6,387 nt of DNA from Firmicutes bacterium UBA6132 (GCA_002435835.1 DIVM01000244.1:1-6387), one strand, 5' to 3'. Counted from the stretch's first letter, positions 1 to 6,387 are shown. Numbers and translations are program-made. Notes: generated from the letters alone by a model not told the origin.

Positions 1-243
1 TAAGAAATTATGCGGAAGTCGGGAAATTTCATATAATCATTGTACATCTAATTCATGTACAATATCAAGAAGATTTTGGGCATGAAACTGATTTTAATTT
101 GCACTGGTAAATTTTGCTAAACTTGTATTTAGCGCAATAAAATAGACTTATATAAGGTTATGTTATTTAGGAATGGCACAGTTTTCAAATGAAACATGGT
201 TTAGTTTTAGGTTAATAGAAACAATAATTTGGAGACGCTTAAG
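1..243. other. Intergenic region downstream of the rhamnose isomerase gene, no gene recognised
   Basis: No convincing coding region is visible on either strand. The stretch lies 3' of the operon. I see no classical GC-rich hairpin followed by a T-run on the minus strand, so the operon's terminator is either weak or further left. It holds several short AT-rich palindromes: a perfect 9-bp inverted repeat at 39-63, a 6-bp stem at 116-133 (GCTAAA/TTTAGC), the 10-bp palindrome CTTATATAAG at 147-156, and an imperfect stem at 181-195. A poor minus-strand promoter-like pair (TTGAAA at 183-188, TAACAT at 160-165, 17-bp spacer) could serve a gene to the left, but it is too weak to call. Confidence 0.6.
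39..63. repeat. Perfect 9-bp inverted repeat with 7-nt spacer
   Basis: The arms are ATTGTACAT (39-47) and ATGTACAAT (55-63), separated by CTAATTC. The match is perfect across 9 bp and stops at both edges. No T-run follows on either strand and the stem is AT-rich, so it is a poor intrinsic terminator. The size and symmetry would suit a dimeric repressor operator for a neighbouring gene outside the window, or a short RNA hairpin at the end of the operon transcript. The repeat itself is directly visible; any function is inference. Confidence 0.5.
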
Positions 244-1515
244 CTATCTATTATTTCTTTTTGATAAAACCTTATTTTCATATTTTATTACCTCATTAAT
301 CCAGTTTTCTTCTGAGGGAACATCCATCTTATAACAATAATAATCCCATACAAACCCAAAAGGCATTGATTTAAGCTGTTCCAAAAATCCAAGTCTAGCA
401 AATAGTTTGTTTTCTTTCTCAAATTTCTTTAAGATCTCTATAGGTTCAAGAAGAGCAAATAATATTGCTTTTTGTATCGCTCTTTCGCCTATAACCCATG
501 CGCCAATTCTATTAATGCTGCCATCAAAAAAGTCACTTGATATTAATACTTTATCAAATGAATTAGCACGATTAACTTCTTGCATTATAGAAATGAGTTC
601 CTCATTTATAATTGTTACATGATCACTGTCCCATCTTACACCTCTACTTAAATGTAGCATAATACCTTTAATAAATGGTAGAAGTGAAGATATTTTATCA
701 GAAATTAATTCTGTAGGATGAAAATGACCAGTATCTAATGTTAGGTAAAGATTATTTTGTAATACATAGCTCAAATAAAAATCATATGAACCAACTACAA
801 AACTTTCTGAACCTATTCCAAAAAGCTTACTTTCAACAGTATCTATTATATTTTCTTTAGGATATTTTACTGAAAATATTTCATCAAGAGAATCTTTTAA
901 TAGCAGCCTGTAGGAAAACCTGTTTACTGTATTATCTTTCATACCATCTGGAATCCAAAGATTCATAACACATGTATTTTTTAAAGAATCGCCAATATAG
1001 TTTGATATTTCACGGCTTCTTTTTACATGTTCTTTCCAGAATTCTCTTACATCTTTTTCAGTACTAGCTAGTGTAAAACCTTTGTCTGCTAATGGATGAG
1101 AGAAAAGTGTAGGATGAAAATCAAGACCAATCCCTAAGCCTTTGGCAAATTCTATCCAACTTTGAAAATGTTCTTTTTTTATCTGGTTTCTATCAATTTT
1201 ATTTGAAGGAAAATCTCCATAAATCGCATGAATACCAAGTCTTTTTTCCCCTGGTATTAAAGAAAAAGCTTTTGAGATATCATCTTTTAATTCCTTTAGA
1301 CTATTAGCTTTCCCGGGATAGTTACCGGTTGAAAGAATGCCTCCGCCAGATAACTTTGAATTTTCCTTTTCAAAACCTCCACAGTCATCTCCCTGCCAGC
1401 AATGTATTGAAGTAGGAATACTGCTTAATTTGTTAATTGCCTCATCAGTATCTATTCCATATTTATGATAATATTCTTTAGCAATATTATAATTTCTATC
1501 AATATTATTTTTCAT
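244..1515 (-). CDS. rhaA: L-rhamnose isomerase
   Basis: Cytoplasmic metal-dependent enzyme that converts L-rhamnose to L-rhamnulose, the first step of rhamnose catabolism. Many family members also accept other aldoses. Its 423-424 residues compare with about 419 in E. coli RhaA, and similarity runs end to end. Numbering from the GTG, signatures are HCWQGDD (39-45), TGNYPGKA (64-71), HAIYGDF (97-103), FSHPLADKGFTL (139-150) and MNLWIPDGMKD (185-195). Predicted metal and catalytic residues are all present: E229, D262, H265, H289, D297, D299 and D329, each offset by 5 from E. coli E234, D267, H270, H294, D302, D304 and D334. A GTG (1518) directly precedes the ATG (1515). I favour ATG, but neither has a good Shine-Dalgarno sequence, so translation may be coupled to the upstream isomerase gene, whose stop is about 20 nt away. 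It is the last gene of the operon and ends in TAG. No rhaB or rhaD accompanies it here. Confidence 0.95.
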   Translation of the reverse strand: MKNNIDRNYNIAKEYYHKYGIDTDEAINKLSSIPTSIHCWQGDDCGGFEKENSKLSGGGILSTGNYPGKANSLKELKDDISKAFSLIPGEKRLGIHAIYGDFPSNKIDRNQIKKEHFQSWIEFAKGLGIGLDFHPTLFSHPLADKGFTLASTEKDVREFWKEHVKRSREISNYIGDSLKNTCVMNLWIPDGMKDNTVNRFSYRLLLKDSLDEIFSVKYPKENIIDTVESKLFGIGSESFVVGSYDFYLSYVLQNNLYLTLDTGHFHPTELISDKISSLLPFIKGIMLHLSRGVRWDSDHVTIINEELISIMQEVNRANSFDKVLISSDFFDGSINRIGAWVIGERAIQKAILFALLEPIEILKKFEKENKLFARLGFLEQLKSMPFGFVWDYYCYKMDVPSEENWINEVIKYENKVLSKRNNR

Positions 1516-1535
1516 CACTACTGTTATTAATTAAT

Positions 1536-3026
1536 TTATAAATATTGTTTAGTAACATTAACTATCTCTATATTTAACCATTTTGACAACATTTCAATTT
1601 TTTCACTTAAATGCCCAATACCCAATGCTATATGATGCGTTGGTCCTTCCAAAGACCACTTTTCTAAAAAGGTTCTTATCTCTGGCTTAAATCTCACTCT
1701 GGTATTTGTATTACCCGTTGCCGGAATTAAACCAGGTAAAGATTCCCCTTCAGCAACTACAAATTTAAACTTGTTTTCTGAATTCTGAGTTAACCCCAGC
1801 ATTGTAATAGGGCCAGTTTTAATTTTATATTCAACTGATGGACCAAATCCTCTCTTCCCATGCAGAACGCTTAGTTTCCTTAAAACTGGCTTTCCTTCTG
1901 CAATCTTTAAATGATGAGGGCCATCATGACCAACTAAAACAAAATCTTCAACAAAATCAATTGGATGAATCTCAGCAAAAGAACCTCCGCCACCAAATCT
2001 GCTTGTAATTAACATAGCTATACAATTTTTTATATCATATTCCCCCGAGATGGATATACCTTTGCTTGTTAAGAGAGAATTCCCAATAATCATCCCCGCA
2101 TGTAATTTCTCAAAATTATTATTTAATCCTCTATAATAATATGCTAATCCTGTAAGTTTATATTCATAAACCAATTTATCCATCCCAACCGAAATTTTTG
2201 CAGGTATTAGTAAATCTTCTCTTGTAACTTTACTAGTTATTGAGTCATATTTTGGATCTGGTAAATCAAAAATTTTTAATATTTCATCAACCTTTATATC
2301 AATTTCTTTATCATTTACAGAATTAGTAAGATACTCTAAATCTTCCATTTCCAAATGCTCAATATGTGATCCAAAAGGCCCCTCGAACATTGTAGGGTCC
2401 GAGTTCATGTCCAGCATGCCCTCATAAACATGCCCCAATAAACCAATATGATCATTCTTTAGCTTATTAAATACATTAGCAATGTCGCACCATTTTTTAA
2501 TTTTCTCCCAAGCTCTAGCATCTTTATATAAATTCCCTACAACACAATCTAATGGTTTCAAATTCATTCTTTCTAAGCCATTAATAACCTCTGGCAAACT
2601 AACAATATTATCATTTTCCAATTGCATTATTGTAGTACCCTTTTCGTAATCTAGCCTTTCAAAAGGTTGTAAACTTACTATTAAGATTCCTGCATTTCTT
2701 AATTCCTTTATTACTGTTGTAGAAACTGCAGCAGGTGAATAAGTGGCCAGATAACAAATGATTAAATCTATTTTTTTTCCTGAAAAAAAATCCCCTGCAA
2801 TTCTTGAAGATTGAAAACTATCACAAATTTCTTTATATTCTATTATGCTCGCATCTACTTTTTCTTTTAAAGTTTCACAAAAATATTTATAGTGTTTTTC
2901 CAATTTTTCTTTAAGGCCAGAAAATTGTGGCCAATAAGAATTATGTCCTACAGCAAATATGCCAATATTAGCAACATTTTTGTTATTGTTTTTTATATAT
3001 TCTTCAAATTTTGATAAAGTATACAA
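1536..3026 (-). CDS. L-arabinose/L-fucose isomerase family protein, paralogue 1 (496 aa)
   Basis: Predicted cytoplasmic Mn-type aldose-ketose isomerase of the AraA/FucI superfamily, close in length to E. coli AraA (500 aa). The C-terminal half carries the AraA-like metal site. E329 (SGEYDI), E352 (AEIHP), H367 (VGHDGP) and H465 (GPTHH) match E. coli E306, E333, H350 and H450 by context. The N-terminal half keeps a YW.Q motif (Q34), an ATYSPAA loop (94-100) like the HTFSPA loop of AraA, and GHVYEGMLDMNSDPTMF (198-214). HGKRG (389-393) and GNTNTRVRF (438-446) are shared with the neighbouring paralogue. The start is TTG; the first in-frame ATG is near codon 134, inside conserved sequence, and a good ribosome binding site precedes the TTG. 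The gene begins 14 nt after the stop of paralogue 2 and ends about 20 nt before rhaA. Substrate is unknown; L-arabinose, L-fucose, D-arabinose or another aldose are possible. The family call is firm, the reaction is inferred. Confidence 0.88.
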   Translation of the reverse strand: MYTLSKFEEYIKNNNKNVANIGIFAVGHNSYWPQFSGLKEKLEKHYKYFCETLKEKVDASIIEYKEICDSFQSSRIAGDFFSGKKIDLIICYLATYSPAAVSTTVIKELRNAGILIVSLQPFERLDYEKGTTIMQLENDNIVSLPEVINGLERMNLKPLDCVVGNLYKDARAWEKIKKWCDIANVFNKLKNDHIGLLGHVYEGMLDMNSDPTMFEGPFGSHIEHLEMEDLEYLTNSVNDKEIDIKVDEILKIFDLPDPKYDSITSKVTREDLLIPAKISVGMDKLVYEYKLTGLAYYYRGLNNNFEKLHAGMIIGNSLLTSKGISISGEYDIKNCIAMLITSRFGGGGSFAEIHPIDFVEDFVLVGHDGPHHLKIAEGKPVLRKLSVLHGKRGFGPSVEYKIKTGPITMLGLTQNSENKFKFVVAEGESLPGLIPATGNTNTRVRFKPEIRTFLEKWSLEGPTHHIALGIGHLSEKIEMLSKWLNIEIVNVTKQYL

Positions 3027-3032
3027 AATCAG

Positions 3033-3042
3033 TTTCCTCTCT
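3033..3042 (-). promoter_or_regulatory. Ribosome binding site that fixes the TTG start of isomerase paralogue 1
   Basis: The minus strand reads AGAGAGGAAA here. AGAGAGG ends 9 nt before the TTG at 3026, and the site overlaps the TAG stop of the upstream gene. There is no usable ATG nearby and the in-frame CTG at 3032 is too close, so this site supports TTG initiation. Confidence 0.7.
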
Positions 3043-4432
3043 ATCTAATTTTAATAAATTCAAAATTTTTTAATCTTGCAATTATTTCTAATATTCTTGA
3101 CTGATGGCCTGAGCAAATAATACTATGATGCGATGGTCCTTTTGATGACCAATCTTTTATAAACTCAGATATATCTCCATCGAATCTGACTCTTGTATTC
3201 ACATTTCCATTTTTTAATCTTTCTCCTTCAATTGACTCTCCTTCTGCAACAATAAATTTAAAATTATTATCATTATGATTCACCATGGAGAATAATGTCA
3301 CAGGACCGTTTTTAATGGAGAACTCGCTAGATATGCCACTTCCTCTTTTACCATGAAAAAAACTTAGATATCTAAGATATGGTTTTTCGTTTGATATTGA
3401 GTAATCTCCTGGTCCACTATGAGATATATAATCAAAATTGTCTTTAAAGTCCGCAACATTTATTTCTGTCTGAGATGCTCCTGCGCCTAATTGCTTTAAA
3501 ATAAGCATGGGTACCAAAATTCTTATATCTCCCTCAACTGCACATGGAATGCCTTTTTGCAACAATAAAGAACCTCCAAAAGTCATTGAATAGGCAATCT
3601 TTTCTTCAATTGAATTTGGATGACCAAGGTAGTTGTAGGCCAAAGCATGAAGATTTAAATTATTTATCATTTTCTCCATACCAAGTGCGACTTTAATGTT
3701 CCATAAAATATTTTCTTCAGGTGCATCTTTATCTATAACATATTCCTTTTTAAATTTTGTTAATTTTTCTAATACTTCTTCATCCTTTATAAGCTCAACT
3801 TCTTTCCTTAAATCAGAAATTTCAATAATATCTATATTGACTCCAAACACCTTTATCAGTTGAAATATATCAACGTATAAATCAGACATTCCTGAATAAT
3901 AATTCCCTAAAAAACCCAAATTTGAGTTTCTTAATTTTTTAATACTTTTTGCAGCTAAAAACCATTCCTCTGCCTCTTTCCAGACTTTAACATCATCATA
4001 TAATTTCCCGAAAATCATATAATATTTTTTATTCAATCTATTTAGGATATTTCCTATCTCGCCTGCTATCGAAAATGGATTTTTTGGTAAAGTATGTGTA
4101 GATGCAGATTCAAACGGAAAATTTTCAACTGGCTGAAGATGTAAGGTTATAATAGGTACATTTAATCTCAAAATTGCAGGAATAATATTTTTTGATAACC
4201 CATAAGTAGCTGCATGAATCACAATAATATCAATATCATTTGTAATAAAAAAAGTCTCTGCCTTTCTTGCACTATCAATATCATCAACAATTCCTGCGTT
4301 TAAAACTTCGCCAAAATTTTTTAATTCTTTTTCTACTATTGAAGAATATTTTTTTACTTCTTCTTTCATCCCCTGAATTTGTGACCAATAACTTTTATTT
4401 GCCGGAGTAAACATTCCAATTTTTAAATTCAT
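3041..4432 (-). CDS. L-arabinose/L-fucose isomerase family protein, paralogue 2 (463 aa)
   Basis: Second predicted cytoplasmic AraA/FucI-superfamily isomerase, clearly related to the gene downstream but diverged. The predicted metal ligands are E300 (AVEGDI), E323 (QTEINVADF), H338 (ISHSGP) and H436 (GPSHH). Their spacings of 23, 15 and 98 residues are identical to those in paralogue 1. YWSQ (Q18), HGKRG (360-364), FKFIVAEGES (391-400) and NVNTRVRF (410-417) are also shared. It is about 30 residues shorter, mostly at the N-terminus and middle. It lacks the SPA of the AraA-like active-site loop (ATYGLS at 75-80) and the NSDPTMFEGPFG-type segment of its partner, so specificity probably differs, or it may act as a partner subunit. 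The start is ATG with TGAGGC five nt upstream. The gene lies 41 nt after the dehydrogenase stop. Retained ligands argue against a dead enzyme; the substrate is not inferable. Confidence 0.85.
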   Translation of the reverse strand: MNLKIGMFTPANKSYWSQIQGMKEEVKKYSSIVEKELKNFGEVLNAGIVDDIDSARKAETFFITNDIDIIVIHAATYGLSKNIIPAILRLNVPIITLHLQPVENFPFESASTHTLPKNPFSIAGEIGNILNRLNKKYYMIFGKLYDDVKVWKEAEEWFLAAKSIKKLRNSNLGFLGNYYSGMSDLYVDIFQLIKVFGVNIDIIEISDLRKEVELIKDEEVLEKLTKFKKEYVIDKDAPEENILWNIKVALGMEKMINNLNLHALAYNYLGHPNSIEEKIAYSMTFGGSLLLQKGIPCAVEGDIRILVPMLILKQLGAGASQTEINVADFKDNFDYISHSGPGDYSISNEKPYLRYLSFFHGKRGSGISSEFSIKNGPVTLFSMVNHNDNNFKFIVAEGESIEGERLKNGNVNTRVRFDGDISEFIKDWSSKGPSHHSIICSGHQSRILEIIARLKNFEFIKIR

Positions 4433-4473
4433 TTTTGCCTCATTTTAAAAATTATCTAAAATAAAAATTACTA

Positions 4474-5280
4474 TTACCAAAGAGTAACTCCTCCATCTAT
4501 TATTAGGTTCTGCCCGGTAATATAATTCGCTGAATCTGATGACAGAAAAACAACTGCACCTATATAATCATTTGGCATTGCCAGTCGTTTTAATGGTATT
4601 TGATCCATATATGTTTCATATCTTTCTTTTATATTAAAAATAGGTTTTGTGATAGGAGTGATTGTGTATCCGGGACTAATTGAATTTACATTAATATTAT
4701 ATTTAGCCCATTCTACTGCCAATGCTCTGGTCATATGAATAATCCCAGCCTTAATAGCACAATATGGAGCAATTCCTATCATTCCTTTATTAACTATATT
4801 TCCTGAAATAGAGCTTATATTTACTATTTTTCCCTTCTTTTGAGCAATCATATATTTTGCTTCTTCCTGACAACAGAAGAATTCGCCAAAAAGCATTGTC
4901 TTGGTTAATTTTTCTAAATTATTTTCTGTAAAATCCTCAGATGATGACAAATTAGTACCTTTTATTCCAGCACAATTGACTGCAATATCTAGTTCTTCAT
5001 ATTTATCTAATACTTCTTTTATCATATCTTTAACAGAGCTCTTTTTAGAGATATCTGTTTTTATATAAATTGCATTTCCATCATTTGCGCATATTTTTTT
5101 TACTACTTCTTTTGCTTTAGTTTCATTTATGTCTGCAATAGCAATTTTTACTCCAAATAATGAAAGACCCATACTTATCCCCTCACCAATGCCACTTGCT
5201 CCACCAGTCACTAACGCAACTTTTCCATTTAAATCAAAAACACTATTTTTATCTAAAAAAATTATACTGTTATCTAACAA
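4474..5280 (-). CDS. Short-chain dehydrogenase/reductase, NAD-type, probable sugar or sugar-acid oxidoreductase
   Basis: Classical SDR of 268 aa with a single Rossmann domain, acting in the cytoplasm. Visible motifs are FDLNGKVALVTGG leading to the TGxxxGxG cofactor loop (T25-G32), D50 at the end of strand beta-2 (NAD rather than NADP preference), D76, NCAG (102-105), NISSISG with likely catalytic S157, Y173 and K177 (YxxxK), SPGY (202-205), and a C-terminal ITGQNLIIDGG. Overall it resembles gluconate 5-dehydrogenase/KduD-type or polyol dehydrogenases, but the substrate cannot be assigned. Oddly, the position usually held by the tetrad Asn (N-L-x-G-x-F) is Met (M129 in MLFGEFF). The start is TTG, because TGA sits immediately upstream in frame and the next ATG (codon 37) would cut into the cofactor loop. 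AGAGGTG precedes it at good spacing. The gene lies between a sugar permease and the isomerases, suggesting a redox step on the imported compound or its isomer. Confidence 0.9.
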   Translation of the reverse strand: MLDNSIIFLDKNSVFDLNGKVALVTGGASGIGEGISMGLSLFGVKIAIADINETKAKEVVKKICANDGNAIYIKTDISKKSSVKDMIKEVLDKYEELDIAVNCAGIKGTNLSSSEDFTENNLEKLTKTMLFGEFFCCQEEAKYMIAQKKGKIVNISSISGNIVNKGMIGIAPYCAIKAGIIHMTRALAVEWAKYNINVNSISPGYTITPITKPIFNIKERYETYMDQIPLKRLAMPNDYIGAVVFLSSDSANYITGQNLIIDGGVTLW

Positions 5281-5325
5281 TCAGCACCTCTTAATAAAAG
5301 TTTTAAAATCACTGAGTATATGCAT
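5281..5325 (-). CDS. Possible 14-codon leader ORF ahead of the SDR gene
   Basis: ATG at 5325 opens a 14-residue reading frame (MHILSDFKTFIKRC) that ends in TGA at 5283-5281, directly abutting the TTG start of the SDR gene in the same frame. AAAGGA at 5335-5340, overlapping the end of the permease gene, is a plausible Shine-Dalgarno sequence 9 nt upstream. The ribosome binding site of the SDR lies inside this small frame, so its translation could couple or tune SDR expression. Alternatively it is chance, or the former N-terminus of the SDR cut off by a nonsense change. No similarity to a known leader peptide is recognised. Confidence 0.3.
   Translation of the reverse strand: MHILSDFKTFIKRC
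5285..5292 (-). promoter_or_regulatory. Ribosome binding site that fixes the TTG start of the SDR gene
   Basis: The minus strand reads AAGAGGTG. The GAGG core ends 6 nt before the TTG at 5280. With an in-frame TGA directly before the TTG and no ATG before the cofactor-binding motif, this site makes TTG the best start. Confidence 0.7.
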
Positions 5326-5331
5326 TATTAT

Positions 5332-6165
5332 TTATCCTTTTACCGAGCCGGCAGTTAAACCAGCAACTAGATATTTCTGAATAAATAAAAAAAGAATGAT
5401 TGGGGGAATTGTAAAAATTGTGGCAGCCGCCATAATTTGATCCCAGCTTACTACAGTTTCTCCGATAAATGTACTTAATCCTACTGCAGCTACCCAATTT
5501 TTTTCACTATTAATCAGAGTATTGGCAGCAAAAAATTCATCCCATGCTATTAAAAAAGAGAATATCGCAGTTGCTACAATTCCTGGGATAATTAACGGTA
5601 GATGTATTCTGAAAAAGGACCCTACTCTAGTACACCCGTCAACAATTGCTGCATCCTCTAACTCATTGGGTATTGTATCAAAAAAACTTCTAAGCATTAT
5701 TACACATAATGGAATGCTGAAAGCAACATTAGCTACTACTAAACCAAAAAGCGTATCGTGTATATGTATTTTGTTAAAAATAATATACATTGGTATTAAT
5801 AATAAAGGTGCTGGAAGCATTTGTGTCGCCAAGATTATAAAAGAAAAAGAATTTTTTGCTCTAAATTTATACTTGGATAATGCATAACCTGAAAATAGAG
5901 AAAAGATTATTGATATAAAAGTAGTAGATAATGAAACTATAAGACTATTTTTTATCCATTGATCTAATGGCTTAAAATCAGATGTTAAAACATTTTTATA
6001 GCTGACTATATCAATCTTATCTGGAAATAAGTTCGGTGGATAAGTATTAAGTGTGTCTTTCTGAAATGAAATATTTATCATCCAGTAAAAAGGGAAAATT
6101 ATAATTAAGCATATAATTGCAATTATTATATAAAGAAATATTTTTTTTATTTTTCTTAATTTCAT
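5332..6165 (-). CDS. Carbohydrate ABC transporter permease, MalG-type (CUT1 family)
   Basis: Integral inner-membrane subunit of a sugar-uptake ABC importer, 277 aa, a usual length for MalG-type permeases. Six likely transmembrane segments lie near residues 10-32, 72-95, 107-131, 138-160, 189-215 and 245-268. The cytoplasmic EAA loop that docks the ATPase is clear at about 168-194: ELEDAAIVDG, then FFRIHLPLIIPG. The C-terminus GLTAGSVKG is typical of CUT1 MalG-like proteins. The ATG start has GAGAGA five nt upstream and lies 15 nt after the stop of the dehydrogenase-like gene. A MalG-type subunit normally pairs with a MalF-type permease and a solute-binding protein; neither is in the window, so they are probably upstream to the right. 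CUT1 systems take up oligosaccharides, glycosides or polyols, which fits a locus fed by a glycan or glycoside containing a deoxy-sugar or pentose. Confidence 0.94.
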   Translation of the reverse strand: MKLRKIKKIFLYIIIAIICLIIIFPFYWMINISFQKDTLNTYPPNLFPDKIDIVSYKNVLTSDFKPLDQWIKNSLIVSLSTTFISIIFSLFSGYALSKYKFRAKNSFSFIILATQMLPAPLLLIPMYIIFNKIHIHDTLFGLVVANVAFSIPLCVIMLRSFFDTIPNELEDAAIVDGCTRVGSFFRIHLPLIIPGIVATAIFSFLIAWDEFFAANTLINSEKNWVAAVGLSTFIGETVVSWDQIMAAATIFTIPPIILFLFIQKYLVAGLTAGSVKG

Positions 6166-6180
6166 TTATATCTCTCGTTT

Positions 6181-6387
6181 TTAGTCTTCATTATTTTCCA
6201 ATAATATCTTGTACCCAGGGTTGTTTATTTTAAAATTAAAAGCATCCAAAGAATTCTCTAATAAAAATGTTCTTATTTTCATTAAATTAAAAATAGAATT
6301 ATCAGACTTTAAGAATTTCACTGCTGTTTTAAAATCATTTTCAGAAAATTTGTAGCTTGTGGAAATGGAGATTTCTTTATTTAAGAT
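6181..6387 (-). CDS. C-terminal end of a probable zinc-dependent (MDR) sugar/polyol dehydrogenase, partial
   Basis: An open frame enters from the right edge and ends in TAA at 6183-6181, giving 68 visible residues; the 5' end is outside the window. The visible pattern is KEISISTSYKFSENDFKTAV, then KFLKS, a short hydrophobic link, FLLENSLDAFNF and PGYKILLE at the end. This matches the layout of the C-terminus of sorbitol/threonine-dehydrogenase-like MDR enzymes: a beta strand, then a dF-x-x-A-l helix, an 'ITHRFPL-x-x-A-F' segment and a final 'g-x-KvLl' strand. The His of the usual ITHRF is not kept (KIRTF here). Zinc ligands and the Rossmann motif would lie upstream and cannot be checked. The stop is 15 nt before the permease start, so it is in the same operon. 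Family assignment is by pattern recognition only. Confidence 0.65.
   Translation of the reverse strand: MLNKEISISTSYKFSENDFKTAVKFLKSDNSIFNLMKIRTFLLENSLDAFNFKINNPGYKILLENNED

Noticed and set aside
3..110. Plus-strand frame open from the left edge for 35 codons, possibly the 3' end of a convergent gene
   Set aside because: It is too short to separate from chance in AT-rich DNA, and its translation matches no family I recognise.
116..133. Hairpin GCTAAA/TTTAGC as a terminator for the operon
   Set aside because: Only six base pairs, mostly A/T, with no T-run after it on the minus strand.
173..334. Plus-strand 53-codon frame beginning MAQFSNETW, vaguely transposase-like at its start
   Set aside because: It runs antisense into the rhaA 3' end, AGGA touches the ATG with no spacing, and no transposase motif follows.
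407..622. Plus-strand 71-codon open frame
   Set aside because: It lies entirely inside rhaA on the other strand, has no recognisable protein features, and is a shadow of a strongly conserved gene.
5281..5283. TGA before the SDR read as Trp or selenocysteine, giving a longer N-terminus
   Set aside because: All Trp codons checked are TGG and no gene has an internal TGA. No selenocysteine insertion hairpin is apparent, and the TTG start has a good ribosome binding site.
5309..5497. Minus-strand 62-codon frame
   Set aside because: It overlaps the permease C-terminus in another frame. The permease frame carries the conserved GLTAGSVKG end.
5129..5887. Plus-strand open frames at 5129-5380 and 5522-5887
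   Set aside because: They are antisense to the SDR and permease genes, which have clear family motifs. The translations show no domain.

Overview
This window is an AT-rich (roughly 30% GC by eye) bacterial segment. It carries six protein-coding genes, all on the minus strand and packed as one apparent operon read from right to left. Gaps between the genes are short (about 14-51 nt). Most starts have purine-rich Shine-Dalgarno sequences, the genetic code is standard (Trp is TGG, no in-frame TGA) and TTG is used as a start codon. This fits an anaerobic, low-GC Firmicute-like bacterium or a similar AT-rich lineage, but no marker gene fixes the taxon.

In order of transcription: (1) at the right edge, the last 68 codons of a gene whose C-terminus resembles zinc-dependent MDR (sorbitol/threonine dehydrogenase-like) sugar or polyol dehydrogenases; (2) a MalG-type (CUT1) sugar ABC transporter inner-membrane permease; (3) a possible 14-codon leader ORF ending directly against the next gene; (4) an NAD-type short-chain dehydrogenase that must start at TTG; (5) and (6) two tandem, divergent paralogues of the L-arabinose/L-fucose isomerase superfamily, both keeping the four predicted metal ligands at identical spacing; (7) an intact L-rhamnose isomerase (RhaA). 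The last ~243 bases hold no recognisable gene. They contain a perfect 9-bp inverted repeat and some weaker AT-rich palindromes.

Together the genes look like a catabolic module for a sugar, deoxy-sugar or polyol: uptake (permease), oxidation or reduction (MDR and SDR enzymes) and aldose-ketose isomerisation (three isomerases from two unrelated folds). The window contains no kinase (RhaB type), no aldolase (RhaD type), no regulator, no solute-binding protein and no second permease, so the substrate and the full pathway cannot be read from it. The most unusual points are three ketol-isomerase genes in a row, two of them a tandem pair that could form a mixed oligomer; loss of the usual catalytic-tetrad Asn in the SDR; and the TGA-TTG leader/start arrangement in front of the SDR.
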